64,000 bases of DNA from contig NZ_AOIT01000029.1 in NCBI RefSeq assembly GCF_000337475.1, forward strand, positions 20,866-84,865. Direction: 5' to 3'. Each line of letters starts with the position of its first letter. The stretch's first letter is position 1. Position numbers and translations under genes: made by a program. Below are positions 25,979 to 35,488 of this stretch, in pieces. The DNA is from Natrinema limicola JCM 13563 (lineage in GTDB: Archaea; Halobacteriota; Halobacteria; Halobacteriales; Natrialbaceae). The notes under the pieces were generated by a model, which ran no database searches, was not told the DNA's origin, and saw only the letters and a list, made by a program, of their open reading frames with translations.

Positions 25979-28942
25979 ATGAGCAAGGACACCATCGACG
26001 TTCGCGGGGCGGAGGAACACAACCTCAAGGACATCGACGTGACGATCCCGCGTGAGGAGTTCACTGTCGTCACCGGCCTCTCGGGGTCGGGCAAGTCCTC
26101 ACTGGCGTTCGAGACGGTCTATGCCGAAGGCCAGCGCCGGTACATCGAGAGCCTCTCGGCGTATGCACGGAACTTCCTCGGCCAGATGGACAAACCCCAG
26201 GTCGAGACCGTCGAGGGCCTCTCGCCGGCGATCTCGATCGATCAGAAAAACGCCGCGAACAACCCCCGCTCGACGGTCGGGACGGTCACCGAACTCCACG
26301 ACTACCTGCGCTTGCTGTACGCTCGCGTCGGCACGCCTCACTGTCCGGAGTGTGGCCGCGAAGTCGGTGAGCAGAGCGCCCAGAACATGGTCGAACGCAT
26401 CCTCGAGCTCCCCGAGGGAACCAAGGCCAAACTCGCGGCACCCGTGGTCCGCGACCAGAAGGGGGCCTTCGAGGACCTCTTTGCGGAACTCGTCTCGGAG
26501 GGGTATGCCCGTGTCGAGATCGACGGTGAGGAACACGATCTGACGCTCGAGGACCCAGATCTGGACGAGAACTTTGACCACACGATCGACGTGATCGTCG
26601 ACCGCGTGAAGGTCTCGGTCGAGGACCGGCCGCGCATCATCGACAGCGTCGAGACGGCACTCGACGAGGCCGAGGGCGTCCTGAAAGTCATCCTCCCGGA
26701 CGCCTCCGAAGAAGTCGCCGAAGATCTCGGCGCAGAAGCCCGCCGAACTGGTGCACTCGGCGACGAGACCGAAGACGACGACCGCTTCGTCGTCGAGTTC
26801 TCGAAGGATCTCGCCTGTACGCACTGCGGGATCGACGTGCCTGAGATCGAGACCCGCTCGTTCTCCTTTAACTCGCCCCACGGTGCCTGTCCCGAGTGTG
26901 AGGGCCTCGGCGAGACCAAGGAGGTCGACGAAGACCTCGTCATCCAGGACGAGTCCAAGCCCCTGAAACACGTCTTCGAGCCCTGGAGCTACAACCGGTC
27001 GTACTATCGGACCCGACTCGACGCCGTCGCCGCACACTTCGACGTTTCGCTCGAGACGCCCTTCGAGGAACTCGACGACGACATCCAGCAGGCGTTCCTC
27101 TACGGCACTGACGAGCAGGTGCTGTTCAAGCGACAGACGAAAAACGGCACCCGCCGGAAGAAAAAGCGCTTCGAGGGCGTTATTCCCAACTTAGAGCGCC
27201 GGTACATCGAGACCGATTCGGACTCGACGCGCGAACACATCGAGGACTACATGTCGGTCACGGAGTGTCCAGCCTGTGACGGCACCCGCCTCAAACCCGC
27301 CTCGCGTGCGGTGCTGGTCGACGACACGTCGATCACCGAAATCAATGCGATGAGCATCGGCGACGCCTTGGCGCACTTCGAAGCGATGGAAGCCGACCTC
27401 ACCGAACGCGAGAAGGTGATCGCCGAGGAGATCCTGAAAGAAATCCGCGCGCGACTCGGCTTCATGACCGAGGTCGGCCTCGAGTATCTCACGCTCGATC
27501 GCGAGGCTTCCACGCTCTCGGGCGGCGAGAGCCAGCGCATCCGGCTCGCGACCCAGATCGGCTCCGGGCTCGTGGGCGTCCTCTATGTACTCGACGAGCC
27601 CTCGATCGGCCTCCACCAGCGGGACAACGACCGCCTGCTCGATACGCTCGAGGAACTGCGCGACTTGGGGAACACCCTGCTCGTCGTCGAACACGACGAG
27701 GAGACGATGCGCCGCGCTGACAACGTCATCGACATGGGGCCCGGTCCCGGAAAGCGCGGCGGCGAGGTCGTCGTCAACGGCCCCGTCGAGGAGGTCAAGG
27801 CCAGTGAGGAATCGATCACCGGCGACTACCTCTCGGGGCGCAAGCAGATCCCCGTCCCCGACGAGCGACGGGACCCCGACGGCGCGCTAACGATCCGCGG
27901 CGCACGCCAGCACAACCTCGCGGATCTCGACATCGACATCCCGCTTAGCTGCTTTACGGCGATCACCGGGGTGTCGGGTTCGGGCAAGTCCACGCTCATG
28001 CACGAGGTGCTCTACAAGGGACTGGCCCGCGAAATGAACAACAACACGAGCGTAATTCCGGGCGACCACGACGCCCTCGAGGGCCTCGAGGCGATCGAAA
28101 CCGTCCGGCTGATCGATCAGTCGCCGATCGGCCGCACGCCCCGGTCGAACCCCGCGACCTACACCAACGTCTTCGACTACGTTCGCGAACTGTTCGCCGA
28201 GACCAAACTCGCGAAACAGCGCGGCTACGAGAAGGGCCGCTTCTCGTTCAACGTCAAGGGCGGTCGCTGTGAGGAGTGCGGTGGCCAGGGCACCGTCAAG
28301 ATCGATATGAACTTCCTCTCGGACGTCTACGTCCCCTGCGAGGAGTGTGACGGCGCTCGCTACAACGACGCCACGCTCGATGTCACCTACAAGGGCAAGA
28401 CCATCGCCGACGTCCTCGAGATGTCGGTCGAGGAAGCCTACGACTTCTTCGAGTCCTCGAGCCAGATCCGCCGCCGGCTCCAGTTGCTCAAGGACGTCGG
28501 GCTCGATTACATGAAACTCGGCCAGCCCTCGACGACGCTCTCGGGCGGTGAGGCCCAGCGGATCAAACTCGCCGAGGAACTGGGGAAGAAAGACTCCGGC
28601 GAGACGCTCTACCTGCTCGACGAGCCGACGACCGGCCTCCACAGCGCGGACGAGCGCAAACTGATCGACGTCCTCCACCGGCTGACCGACAACGGCAATA
28701 CGGTCGTCGTCATCGAACACGAACTCGACCTCGTGAAAAACGCCGATCACATCATCGATCTCGGCCCCGAAGGTGGCGAACACGGCGGCGAAATCGTCGC
28801 CACCGGGACGCCGGAGGATGTCGCGCGCCGCGAGGACTCTCACACCGGCCGCTACTTGCGAGACCTGCTGCCGAAGGTCGATCTCGAGGGGCCACGCGGC
28901 GAGCGCGTCGAGCCCGTGACGGCACCGATGGACGACGATTGA
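25979..28942 (+). CDS. uvrA: Excinuclease ABC subunit A
   Basis: 987 residues, full length. The damage sensor of bacterial-type nucleotide excision repair: loads UvrB at lesions. Two ABC ATPase halves: Walker [16 protein letters not shown] and [14 protein letters not shown], signatures LSGGESQRI and LSGGEAQRI. Zinc modules CPECGREVG (domain 1), CTHCGID with [14 protein letters not shown], and CEECGGQG with CEECDGAR. The gene stands alone; uvrB and uvrC are not in the window, as is usual in haloarchaea. Confidence 0.98.
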   Translation: MSKDTIDVRGAEEHNLKDIDVTIPREEFTVVTGLSGSGKSSLAFETVYAEGQRRYIESLSAYARNFLGQMDKPQVETVEGLSPAISIDQKNAANNPRSTVGTVTELHDYLRLLYARVGTPHCPECGREVGEQSAQNMVERILELPEGTKAKLAAPVVRDQKGAFEDLFAELVSEGYARVEIDGEEHDLTLEDPDLDENFDHTIDVIVDRVKVSVEDRPRIIDSVETALDEAEGVLKVILPDASEEVAEDLGAEARRTGALGDETEDDDRFVVEFSKDLACTHCGIDVPEIETRSFSFNSPHGACPECEGLGETKEVDEDLVIQDESKPLKHVFEPWSYNRSYYRTRLDAVAAHFDVSLETPFEELDDDIQQAFLYGTDEQVLFKRQTKNGTRRKKKRFEGVIPNLERRYIETDSDSTREHIEDYMSVTECPACDGTRLKPASRAVLVDDTSITEINAMSIGDALAHFEAMEADLTEREKVIAEEILKEIRARLGFMTEVGLEYLTLDREASTLSGGESQRIRLATQIGSGLVGVLYVLDEPSIGLHQRDNDRLLDTLEELRDLGNTLLVVEHDEETMRRADNVIDMGPGPGKRGGEVVVNGPVEEVKASEESITGDYLSGRKQIPVPDERRDPDGALTIRGARQHNLADLDIDIPLSCFTAITGVSGSGKSTLMHEVLYKGLAREMNNNTSVIPGDHDALEGLEAIETVRLIDQSPIGRTPRSNPATYTNVFDYVRELFAETKLAKQRGYEKGRFSFNVKGGRCEECGGQGTVKIDMNFLSDVYVPCEECDGARYNDATLDVTYKGKTIADVLEMSVEEAYDFFESSSQIRRRLQLLKDVGLDYMKLGQPSTTLSGGEAQRIKLAEELGKKDSGETLYLLDEPTTGLHSADERKLIDVLHRLTDNGNTVVVIEHELDLVKNADHIIDLGPEGGEHGGEIVATGTPEDVARREDSHTGRYLRDLLPKVDLEGPRGERVEPVTAPMDDD

Positions 28943-28995
28943 TCGGCAGCCCGTATCAGAACGGCTAACTGCGAACCCGCCCAACCCGCTGTCAG

Positions 28996-29409
28996 ATGAC
29001 CGGACTGAAGGCCGTCGTTCGCCGCGGATTCGCCGGCGGTGGCGGCGCAGCGCTGCTGCTGGCCGGCCTCTTTGCCGTCGGTGGCGGAACGGAGCCGACG
29101 ACATTGCTTCTGGCTGGCTGGCTCGCCGTCGTCGGCCTGTCGTTGCTGCTGGCCGGCCGCCGGGAGCACCTCACCGTCGGCGGTCGAACCTTCGGTTGGC
29201 CCCGCGTTGCCGCGATCGGTATCAGTGTCCTCGCTGTCGGCTCGAGTGCGTTCGGGCTCTCGAGGCTGGGCCAGTTCGCAGTCGGGAGCACAATGTGGCT
29301 GCTCACCGGCCTCGTGACGCTGTTCGTGCTTGGCTATCTCGTCTGGTTCGCCCTCGAGTGCTGGCGCGGTGGCTGGCACCTCGACGATGCGATGTTCGCT
29401 GTCGAGTGA
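28996..29409 (+). CDS. Four-span small membrane protein, unknown function
   Basis: 137 residues, MTGLKAVVRRGFAGGGGAAL start, spans near residues 14-32, 35-54, 66-85 and 90-118. It begins 53 bases after the uvrA stop on the same strand. No family recognised and no obvious tie to repair. Confidence 0.55.
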   Translation: MTGLKAVVRRGFAGGGGAALLLAGLFAVGGGTEPTTLLLAGWLAVVGLSLLLAGRREHLTVGGRTFGWPRVAAIGISVLAVGSSAFGLSRLGQFAVGSTMWLLTGLVTLFVLGYLVWFALECWRGGWHLDDAMFAVE

Positions 29410-29496
29410 GGCCGTGATGCTTGATGGGAGTCACTCGAGTTCTCGGGACACACAATCAGCAGTACAGCCAAGGCCGTTGCCGGTCAACCACTATCT

Positions 29497-29844
29497 ATGG
29501 CAGATGATGACACCCACGACGAAGAGCCGACGCCGATCGAGGAAAAACGGACGGATTCGTTCGATCTCGAGTTATCCGAGCGCGTCGAGATCGGTGTGAC
29601 ACGGGGTGAAACCGCCCTCGAGATCGGCCCGCCGCGTGACTATCCCGATCGGGCCGACGTCTCGGTTCGGCCGGAGTCGGAGACGGACCACCGCGTGATC
29701 GTCAGTATCGACGCGATGGTCGGCGATCACGGGACGGGCCACGCCGATATCGCGTTGACGCCAGCAGAGGCCCGCATGCTTCGGGAGTATCTCGACGAAA
29801 CAGTGCGCTGGATGACCGAAGATGACGACGATGCCGACCGCTGA
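29497..29844 (+). CDS. Acidic soluble protein, unknown function
   Basis: 115 residues, MADDDTHDEEPTPIEEKRTD start. The middle is beta-rich (FDLELSERVEIGVTRGETAL; HRVIVSIDAMVGDHGTG), and the end has a helix DIALTPAEARMLREYLDETV, which resembles the typical ending of a haloarchaeal small domain. I cannot name a family. It lies between the small membrane protein gene and the convergent CBS gene. Confidence 0.6.
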   Translation: MADDDTHDEEPTPIEEKRTDSFDLELSERVEIGVTRGETALEIGPPRDYPDRADVSVRPESETDHRVIVSIDAMVGDHGTGHADIALTPAEARMLREYLDETVRWMTEDDDDADR

Positions 29845-29907
29845 CTAACGCGGCGCGCAGATAGATCCCCGTCACCCAAAACGGCGTGGCGATCCGATTG
29901 CGCGTGC

Positions 29908-30315
29908 TTATTCCGCGGGGCTTGGCGATTGCACGCGCGAGATGTAGCCTGCCAGATCCGAGGTCGTGATCATCCCGATTACGCCCTCGTCCTCGTCGAC
30001 GACCGGGGTGTGGTGGAAGCCGTGTTCGATCATGGCGTCTGCCACGTTGCGGATGCTTTCCTGAGCCGTGGTCGTGACAACGGCTGTCGTCATGTACTTC
30101 GAGACCGGCGTCTGGTCTTTCGGCTTCTGTTCGGCGACGATCTCGACGAAGTCCGTCGTCGTCAGGATGCCCTCGAGGTGGTTCTCATCGTCGACGACCA
30201 TGACCGACCCGATTCCGTTCTCGAGCATCTCCTGTGCGGCGTCTTCGACGAGCGTGTCCGGCGTGACCGTGTGTATCGACGTGGACATCACCCTGGCGAC
30301 GAAAATGTCTTCCAT
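29908..30315 (-). CDS. CBS-pair domain protein
   Basis: 135 residues from ATG at 30315 (MEDIFVARVMSTSIHTVTPD). Two CBS motifs: VMSTSIHTVTPDTLVEDAAQ and SKYMTTAVVTTTAQESIRNV, each with a MVVDDENHLEGILTTTD or PVVDEDEGVIGMITTSD beta core. Such pairs bind AMP, ATP or S-adenosyl compounds. No effector domain is attached. The longer frame to 30678 is antisense to the TPP enzyme and rejected. Confidence 0.9.
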   Translation of the reverse strand: MEDIFVARVMSTSIHTVTPDTLVEDAAQEMLENGIGSVMVVDDENHLEGILTTTDFVEIVAEQKPKDQTPVSKYMTTAVVTTTAQESIRNVADAMIEHGFHHTPVVDEDEGVIGMITTSDLAGYISRVQSPSPAE

Positions 30316-30336
30316 ACTGACCGATACACGCCCCCT

Positions 30337-30346
30337 CATTATAATG
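30337..30346 (-). promoter_or_regulatory. Palindromic TATA-like box for the CBS-pair gene
   Basis: cattataatg is a perfect 10-base palindrome centred about 26 bases before the ATG at 30315. It also faces the TPP gene, which starts at 30520, but it is too far to serve it. Confidence 0.45.
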
Positions 30347-30519
30347 ATTGTTGGTGAGTATCCTTCTCGAAGACGGGTATGGACGTCTCGGGTCGCTGTC
30401 GCACTGCTCGAGACGAGACCGACACCGTCTCTCTGTGGCGGCGCTCGAGCCTGATCGAATTGACTGCCAGCGCCCCCGATCGGGTGTGGAGATAAGTGTC
30501 CGGTCGACGAGATGACCGT

Positions 30520-32166
30520 ATGGACGTCAGCCGCGGAGTCATCGAACGGCTGGTCGAAAACGGGGTCGACACCGTCTTCGGCGTGCCCGGCACACAGACG
30601 CTGCCGTTGAACGAGACCATCGAGACGCGAGACGACATCCGGTTCGTCATGGCCCGCCACGAGACCGCCGTCTCCCATCAGGCGTGGGGATACGCGGAAA
30701 CCAGTGGGCGGCTCGCGGCGACGGCAGTCGTGCCCGGCCCGGGAGATATGAACGCCATGAACGGGCTGAAGAACGCGTTCAACGACTGTACCCCGTTACT
30801 CCACCTCGGAGTCGAAACCGAACCCGAGATCCGCGGCGGCGACGGCATCCACGAAACGCCACCCGATACCTACGACACTGTCGTCAAGGACAACGTCCTC
30901 GTCGAGCATCCCGAGAGCACGGCCGTCGTCCTCGAGGAGGCCATCGCGACCGCTGAGACGCCGCCCAAGGGGCCGGTCAGAGTCGGTATCCCGAAGAATT
31001 TCTTGACGATGGACGTCCCCCTTGCGACGCCGGCGACGTACAGCCGCGAGTCCCTCGCGGGCGTTGCCGACCGCGACGTTGCGGCAGCCGCCGACCTTCT
31101 GGCCGCCGCTGAACGGCCAGTGATCGTCGCCGGTGGCGGTGTTCGCGCCGCCGACGCGAGCGACGAATTGCGCCGCATCGTCGACCGACTCGGTGCGCCC
31201 GTCGTCACCACCTACAAAGGCAAAGGGGTGCTTCCGGACGGTCCCGACGGTTACGTCGCCGGAACGCTCGCGGGCAGTGCCGCGCCCGAGTTGCTCGCGT
31301 GCCTCGCGGACGCCGACGCGGCGCTGGCCGTCGGCACCGATTTCGACGCGGTTGCAACCCGTTCTTGGTCGGTCGACGTTCCCGACTCGCTGGTCCACGT
31401 CACGCTCGAGTCCGCCGACCTCGGGACCGGCTACGAGCCGACCGTCGGGATCGTCGCCGACGCCGCCGTGGCGCTGTCGGCTCTCGAGTCAGCCCTCGAC
31501 AACCGTACGGTCGCGGCCGGTGACGATGCCCTCGAGCGCGCGAGCGAAGTTCGGCAGGCAACTAGCGATCGGCTCGCGGACCTTCGAACGGAATCGCCAC
31601 CGATTACGTCTGTCAGTGCGCTCGAGGCCGTCCGGAAGGCGATCCCGCAAGAGACGATCGTCACCGTCGACGCCGGCGGCTTTCGCGTCTGGGGACTCAA
31701 CGTCTTCGAGGCGGCGGGCCCGCGATCGTACGTCAATCCGGGTTCGTGGGCGACGATGGGGACCGGCCTGCCGTCGGGTATCGGCGCACAGCTCGCCAAC
31801 CCCGACGACGACGTAGTCGTCCTCACCGGCGACGGCGGGCTCATGATGTGTGTCCACGAACTTCACACAGCCGTCGCCGAGGACGTGCCCCTAACCGTCG
31901 TCGTCTTCGTCAACGAGGATTACGCGATCATCAGCGACGACGCCGATCGAAACTACGACCTCGAGGCGAGCGAGTACGGCTGGGCGGACGCACCGATCGA
32001 CTTCGTGGGCCTCGCCGACAGCCTCGGATTGCGCGCCGAGCGCGCGGCAACGCCCGCCGAGATCCAGTCGCGGCTCGCAACCGCGATCGATGCCGACGAG
32101 CCAGTGGTGCTCGCGGTGCCGACAGACCCACGCGAGCCACAGGCGAGTGACTGGATGCGCGATTAG
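30520..32166 (+). CDS. Thiamine diphosphate-dependent enzyme, acetolactate synthase large-subunit-like
   Basis: 548 residues from ATG at 30520. N-terminal pyrimidine domain with catalytic Glu in VMARHETAVSHQAWGYAETS; central FAD-like fold domain (VIVAGGGVRAAD); C-terminal TPP domain with GDGGLMMCVHELHTAVA and, after the usual spacing, FVNEDYAII (GDG-X-N motif). The glyoxylate-type motifs GPGDMNAMNGLKNAF fit. Substrate unknown: it differs from classic IlvB in the activation loop, so a decarboxylase or carboligase is as likely as acetolactate synthase. No small regulatory subunit gene (ilvN) is adjacent. Confidence 0.85.
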   Translation: MDVSRGVIERLVENGVDTVFGVPGTQTLPLNETIETRDDIRFVMARHETAVSHQAWGYAETSGRLAATAVVPGPGDMNAMNGLKNAFNDCTPLLHLGVETEPEIRGGDGIHETPPDTYDTVVKDNVLVEHPESTAVVLEEAIATAETPPKGPVRVGIPKNFLTMDVPLATPATYSRESLAGVADRDVAAAADLLAAAERPVIVAGGGVRAADASDELRRIVDRLGAPVVTTYKGKGVLPDGPDGYVAGTLAGSAAPELLACLADADAALAVGTDFDAVATRSWSVDVPDSLVHVTLESADLGTGYEPTVGIVADAAVALSALESALDNRTVAAGDDALERASEVRQATSDRLADLRTESPPITSVSALEAVRKAIPQETIVTVDAGGFRVWGLNVFEAAGPRSYVNPGSWATMGTGLPSGIGAQLANPDDDVVVLTGDGGLMMCVHELHTAVAEDVPLTVVVFVNEDYAIISDDADRNYDLEASEYGWADAPIDFVGLADSLGLRAERAATPAEIQSRLATAIDADEPVVLAVPTDPREPQASDWMRD

Positions 32167-32190
32167 CGGCCCGCCACTCGAGTGTGCTTA

Positions 32191-32200
32191 CATTTAAATA
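32191..32200 (+). promoter_or_regulatory. TATA-like box for the helicase-nuclease operon
   Basis: catttaaata lies 33-42 bases before the ATG at 32233. The expected transcription start is about 10 bases before that ATG. The box lies inside the alternative longer reading that begins at 32182, which argues against that reading. Confidence 0.5.
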
Positions 32201-32232
32201 GGAAATCGGCCATACTCGGTGACGTACGATCG

Positions 32233-34455
32233 ATGGCTCCGCCGCCCACCCTCGAGGGACCCTGCAAGCTCCTCCCCGCGCCCGCACCCGGGAGCGACGT
32301 CTTCGCGGCCGTCGCTTCGGAGTACGCTGCGCTCGCCGACGAGTATGGCCCACGCAACGTGTTAGTCTTGAAACGGCACCCGACGGGTCTCGAGTCGCTG
32401 ACCGAGGCGCTGGCCGATGCCGATCTCTCGCGGGCCGACGGGGGGCCTCGCTCGCCCCGCGTCGAGTCGCTCCCGGAACACGCCTCGAAGACCATCGAGG
32501 AGTACGATCCGACACTGGACCGCCTCGAGTACGAGGAACGGATCGAACTCATTTCGCTGGTAATCGACGGCGCGAACCGTTCGGTTCCGGACTACCTCGA
32601 GCGGGCGGCCGCCCACGAGAGCTTTACGCGCGACGTGGGACAACTGCTGCTCGCGGCGACCCGCCAGCGGATTCGCCGCGACGAGCTGGACGACCCCCAC
32701 GACTGCCTGGCCTTTTTGTACGCGATGAACGACCGCTTCCACGCGGAACTCGACGATCGGGGCTACGTCGAGCGGGCAGACGTGATCCCGCAGGCAGTCG
32801 ACTTACTCGAGGCCGACGCCGACGGCCTTCGGACACGCGTGACCGCCTCCTTCGACGCCGTCCTCGCCGTCGAGTTCGAGGAATATCGTCGGCTCGACCG
32901 CCGGTATCTCGCTGCGCTCACGCGCGACGCCGAGCTGGTCTGTCTCGGCGAACGCCACGCCAGCGTCGAGCGGACGCGCGTCGAACCCGGTTCGGTCGAC
33001 GAGATCGCAGCCGACGCGGGGCTCGAGGTCGAACTGCTCGAGCCCGAGACAGTGCGCACAACGGACGCTCGGTCGCCACACCAGCCGATCGTGCGGTTTC
33101 TGGCGACCGGCGAGTCCCCGGAGCAACCCCCTGACGCCGATTCGATGGGACGCGCACGACGCATCCGCACCGGAACCGCCCGCGAACAGGTTCGGGCGGT
33201 TGCCACCGAGATTCAGTCGCTGCGCGACCGCCACGGCTGGTCCTACGACGCGTTTGCCGTCGCCGCCCCACGGATCGAACGAGTTCCCGAGATCAGACGG
33301 CGACTCCGTGACGCCGGCGTCCCGACCGCCACGATCGGGACCCCGTCGCTAGCTGAAGACCCCGCTGTGAACGAACTCTACGCCGTCGTCACGTGCCAGT
33401 GCGAACGGGAACGCGACGGCGACGCCCTCGAGCGACTCGCGTCTGCCACGACACAGGGAGCGAGCGATCCGCGAGCCGCGTCGATCAACCGCCTTCGGGC
33501 CCGCGTCCCCGACTTTTCACCTGCCCTGCTCGCGGACACCGCTGGCGCGAGCGTCCGGCGCTCGCTTGAGCGCTGGATCCACCGGACTGACCTGAAAGGC
33601 CGGATCGCCCGCGAGGAGGAATGGGTCGACGCCCGGGAGCAGTACGAGGGTATCCGTCGGGTACTCGAGATCGCCGACTTCGTCGAGGAGACCGACCTCG
33701 TCGGGCCGGACTGGCAGGGACTGCGCCGGATGCTTCGGCGGACGATCCGGTACGACGCACCCTACGTCCACGCAGTCGAGACGCGGCCGCCGACCGGTGG
33801 CGTCACCGTCTGTGCCATCGATGACCTGAAATACGACTCGCGGAACGCGGTGTTCCTGCTCGATCTGATCGACGAGACCTATCCGGGCGAGCAGTTTCTC
33901 ACGCAACTGTTCCCGCAGGCGTGGCTTCGGCAGATGACTGCCTATCCGGCTGTCACCGATCCCTCCCTCGAGGCGATCACCGACACTTTCGCGACAGTCG
34001 ACACCGCCGATGTCGGCGATCCCTTCGAGACGTACCATGCCCAGCGCTCCCGCCGCCAGCTTGCACTCGGGGCCCGCGCTGCCGAGCGGGCCCTCTACTG
34101 TTGTTCCTACGAACGCGGTGCCGGTGGCCTGCGCCGGAGCTACGACGAATCCCGCTATCTGCAACTGATCGACGCAACGCCCGGACTCACGCTCGCGGAC
34201 GTCGACGCGAGCGCCGGTGTGGCGATCCACGGTGAGACGAACGCCCTCGAGGCACTGCTCGCCCAGCCACGGGGCGAACTCGAGCGGGTGCTCCGGAAGG
34301 CCAGTACCGGCGGCGAGGCCGACCTCGGCGAGACAGAAGCGCTGTTCGAGGAGATTGCAGTCGTCCTCGAGGAGGGCGATGTCGATGCCGACCTCGCTGA
34401 TGCGGTCCGGTCGCAGTTCGAGTTCGCCGCGGGTGAGGTGGTCCGCGATGACTGA
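32233..34455 (+). CDS. AddB-like UvrD-family helicase lacking an ATP site (operon gene 1)
   Basis: 740 residues from ATG at 32233. The N-terminus (KLLPAPAPGSDVFAAVASEY) sits where a Walker A loop should be but has no GKT/S. Later parts match the C-terminal half of UvrD-like proteins: VTVCAIDDLKYDSRNAVFLL with DLIDETYPGEQFLTQLFP (motif V-like, as in AddB) and LALGARAAERALYCCSYERG (motif VI-like). No Asp-Glu box is seen. In AddAB/RecBCD one subunit (AddB, RecC) is a dead helicase that reads DNA, and this fits that role. It overlaps gene 2 by 8 bases. Cys residues are few, so it carries no cluster. Family assignment is by motif layout only. Confidence 0.65.
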   Translation: MAPPPTLEGPCKLLPAPAPGSDVFAAVASEYAALADEYGPRNVLVLKRHPTGLESLTEALADADLSRADGGPRSPRVESLPEHASKTIEEYDPTLDRLEYEERIELISLVIDGANRSVPDYLERAAAHESFTRDVGQLLLAATRQRIRRDELDDPHDCLAFLYAMNDRFHAELDDRGYVERADVIPQAVDLLEADADGLRTRVTASFDAVLAVEFEEYRRLDRRYLAALTRDAELVCLGERHASVERTRVEPGSVDEIAADAGLEVELLEPETVRTTDARSPHQPIVRFLATGESPEQPPDADSMGRARRIRTGTAREQVRAVATEIQSLRDRHGWSYDAFAVAAPRIERVPEIRRRLRDAGVPTATIGTPSLAEDPAVNELYAVVTCQCERERDGDALERLASATTQGASDPRAASINRLRARVPDFSPALLADTAGASVRRSLERWIHRTDLKGRIAREEEWVDAREQYEGIRRVLEIADFVEETDLVGPDWQGLRRMLRRTIRYDAPYVHAVETRPPTGGVTVCAIDDLKYDSRNAVFLLDLIDETYPGEQFLTQLFPQAWLRQMTAYPAVTDPSLEAITDTFATVDTADVGDPFETYHAQRSRRQLALGARAAERALYCCSYERGAGGLRRSYDESRYLQLIDATPGLTLADVDASAGVAIHGETNALEALLAQPRGELERVLRKASTGGEADLGETEALFEEIAVVLEEGDVDADLADAVRSQFEFAAGEVVRDD

Positions 34456-35488
34456 CGCGGCGACCCGAGACGATTCGCTCACTGTCGACGGCCTCCGAAC
34501 GTATCTCCACTGTCCGCGGCGGTACGAGTTCGCCCACCGCCACGGGCTCGAGATGGGCGATGATAACACGGTCGCCGACCGGATCGCGCTCCTCAGAGCC
34601 GCGATCTGTGATGCGCTCCGAAGTGGGGAGACAGACCCTGACGCACTCGAGCAGGTCGCCCGTGACCGGCTTGCGACGCGCTGGGACGAGTACGACGAGC
34701 GCTTTCACTCCGTCGCCCAGCGCCGCCACGAACGGCGGGTCCTTGAGGCGACGCTCGCTGCCTACGTCACGCAGGTTGGAACGGACCACGCCGCGGGGAT
34801 CACACGGCTCGACGCCGCGGCGGCCCGCGGCGAACTGATCGGGCCTGAATTGCCGCTCTCGAGGACGGTTTCGGTTCCGGAACCGAACGCTGCAGACGAC
34901 GCGGATGCGGTACCGATCGATGCGACGGTCGACTACGTCTCCGGCGACGGCTCGTCGCTCGTCGGCGTCCGGTTCGTTCCGACGCTCGGGTCGCTTGGCT
35001 GGCTCCGCTATCGGTCCGACTGGGAGGGCGACGTCGCCGACCGCTTTACCGACCACTTCGACGACGAGTCGGACGTGTTCGAGCCCGGTCCCGTCGGTGC
35101 ACTCCTCGAGACTGCCGTCGTCCTCGACGGCCTTCGCGGGCTTCGAGATCGGCTCGGACTCGAGGATCGGACCTGTCGATACCTCCAGATCCCGCTTGCC
35201 GACAGGTCGGGACTGACGGTCAACTGGGTTCGGGACGCGGTCGAGACGACCCTCGAGGTCGCCGATCTGACCGAGGTCTACGTCGACCACCACACGTTCG
35301 GCATGACCCACGAGCACCGAAACGGGACGGTCGATAGCCGGCTGGCGGCGGTCGTTGCGGATCTGTGTTCGGGATCGTTCGATCCAGCCGACAGCTGGGA
35401 TCGGATCGCGGAGCACGCCTGTCCCGACTGTGAGTATACGGTCTGCTGCCAGGACCACATCGCAACGGAGGTGCGCTTCGATGGCTGA
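34448..35488 (+). CDS. Cas4/AddB-like iron-sulfur nuclease fold protein, probably inactive (operon gene 2)
   Basis: 346 residues. Iron-staple layout seen: TYLHCPRRYEFAHRHGLEMG with one Cys near the N-terminus and EHACPDCEYTVCCQDHI with the remaining Cys near the C-terminus, as in Cas4 and AddB nucleases with a 4Fe-4S cluster. The core strand VPIDATVDYVSGDGSSLV keeps one Asp, but the following strand reads GVRFVPTLGS where (D/E)xK should be. So the nuclease site seems lost. Starts at 34448 (MTDAATRDDS), overlapping gene 1 by 8 bases and gene 3 by 8 bases. Confidence 0.65.
   Translation: MTDAATRDDSLTVDGLRTYLHCPRRYEFAHRHGLEMGDDNTVADRIALLRAAICDALRSGETDPDALEQVARDRLATRWDEYDERFHSVAQRRHERRVLEATLAAYVTQVGTDHAAGITRLDAAAARGELIGPELPLSRTVSVPEPNAADDADAVPIDATVDYVSGDGSSLVGVRFVPTLGSLGWLRYRSDWEGDVADRFTDHFDDESDVFEPGPVGALLETAVVLDGLRGLRDRLGLEDRTCRYLQIPLADRSGLTVNWVRDAVETTLEVADLTEVYVDHHTFGMTHEHRNGTVDSRLAAVVADLCSGSFDPADSWDRIAEHACPDCEYTVCCQDHIATEVRFDG

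Noticed and set aside
26099..29104. Large minus-strand open frames opposite uvrA (26099-27037, 27887-29104)
   Set aside because: uvrA is full length with all motifs; the opposite frames are codon shadows.
32182..32232. Upstream GTG extension of the AddB-like gene
   Set aside because: The extension contains the TATA-like box (32191-32200), so transcription should start after it.
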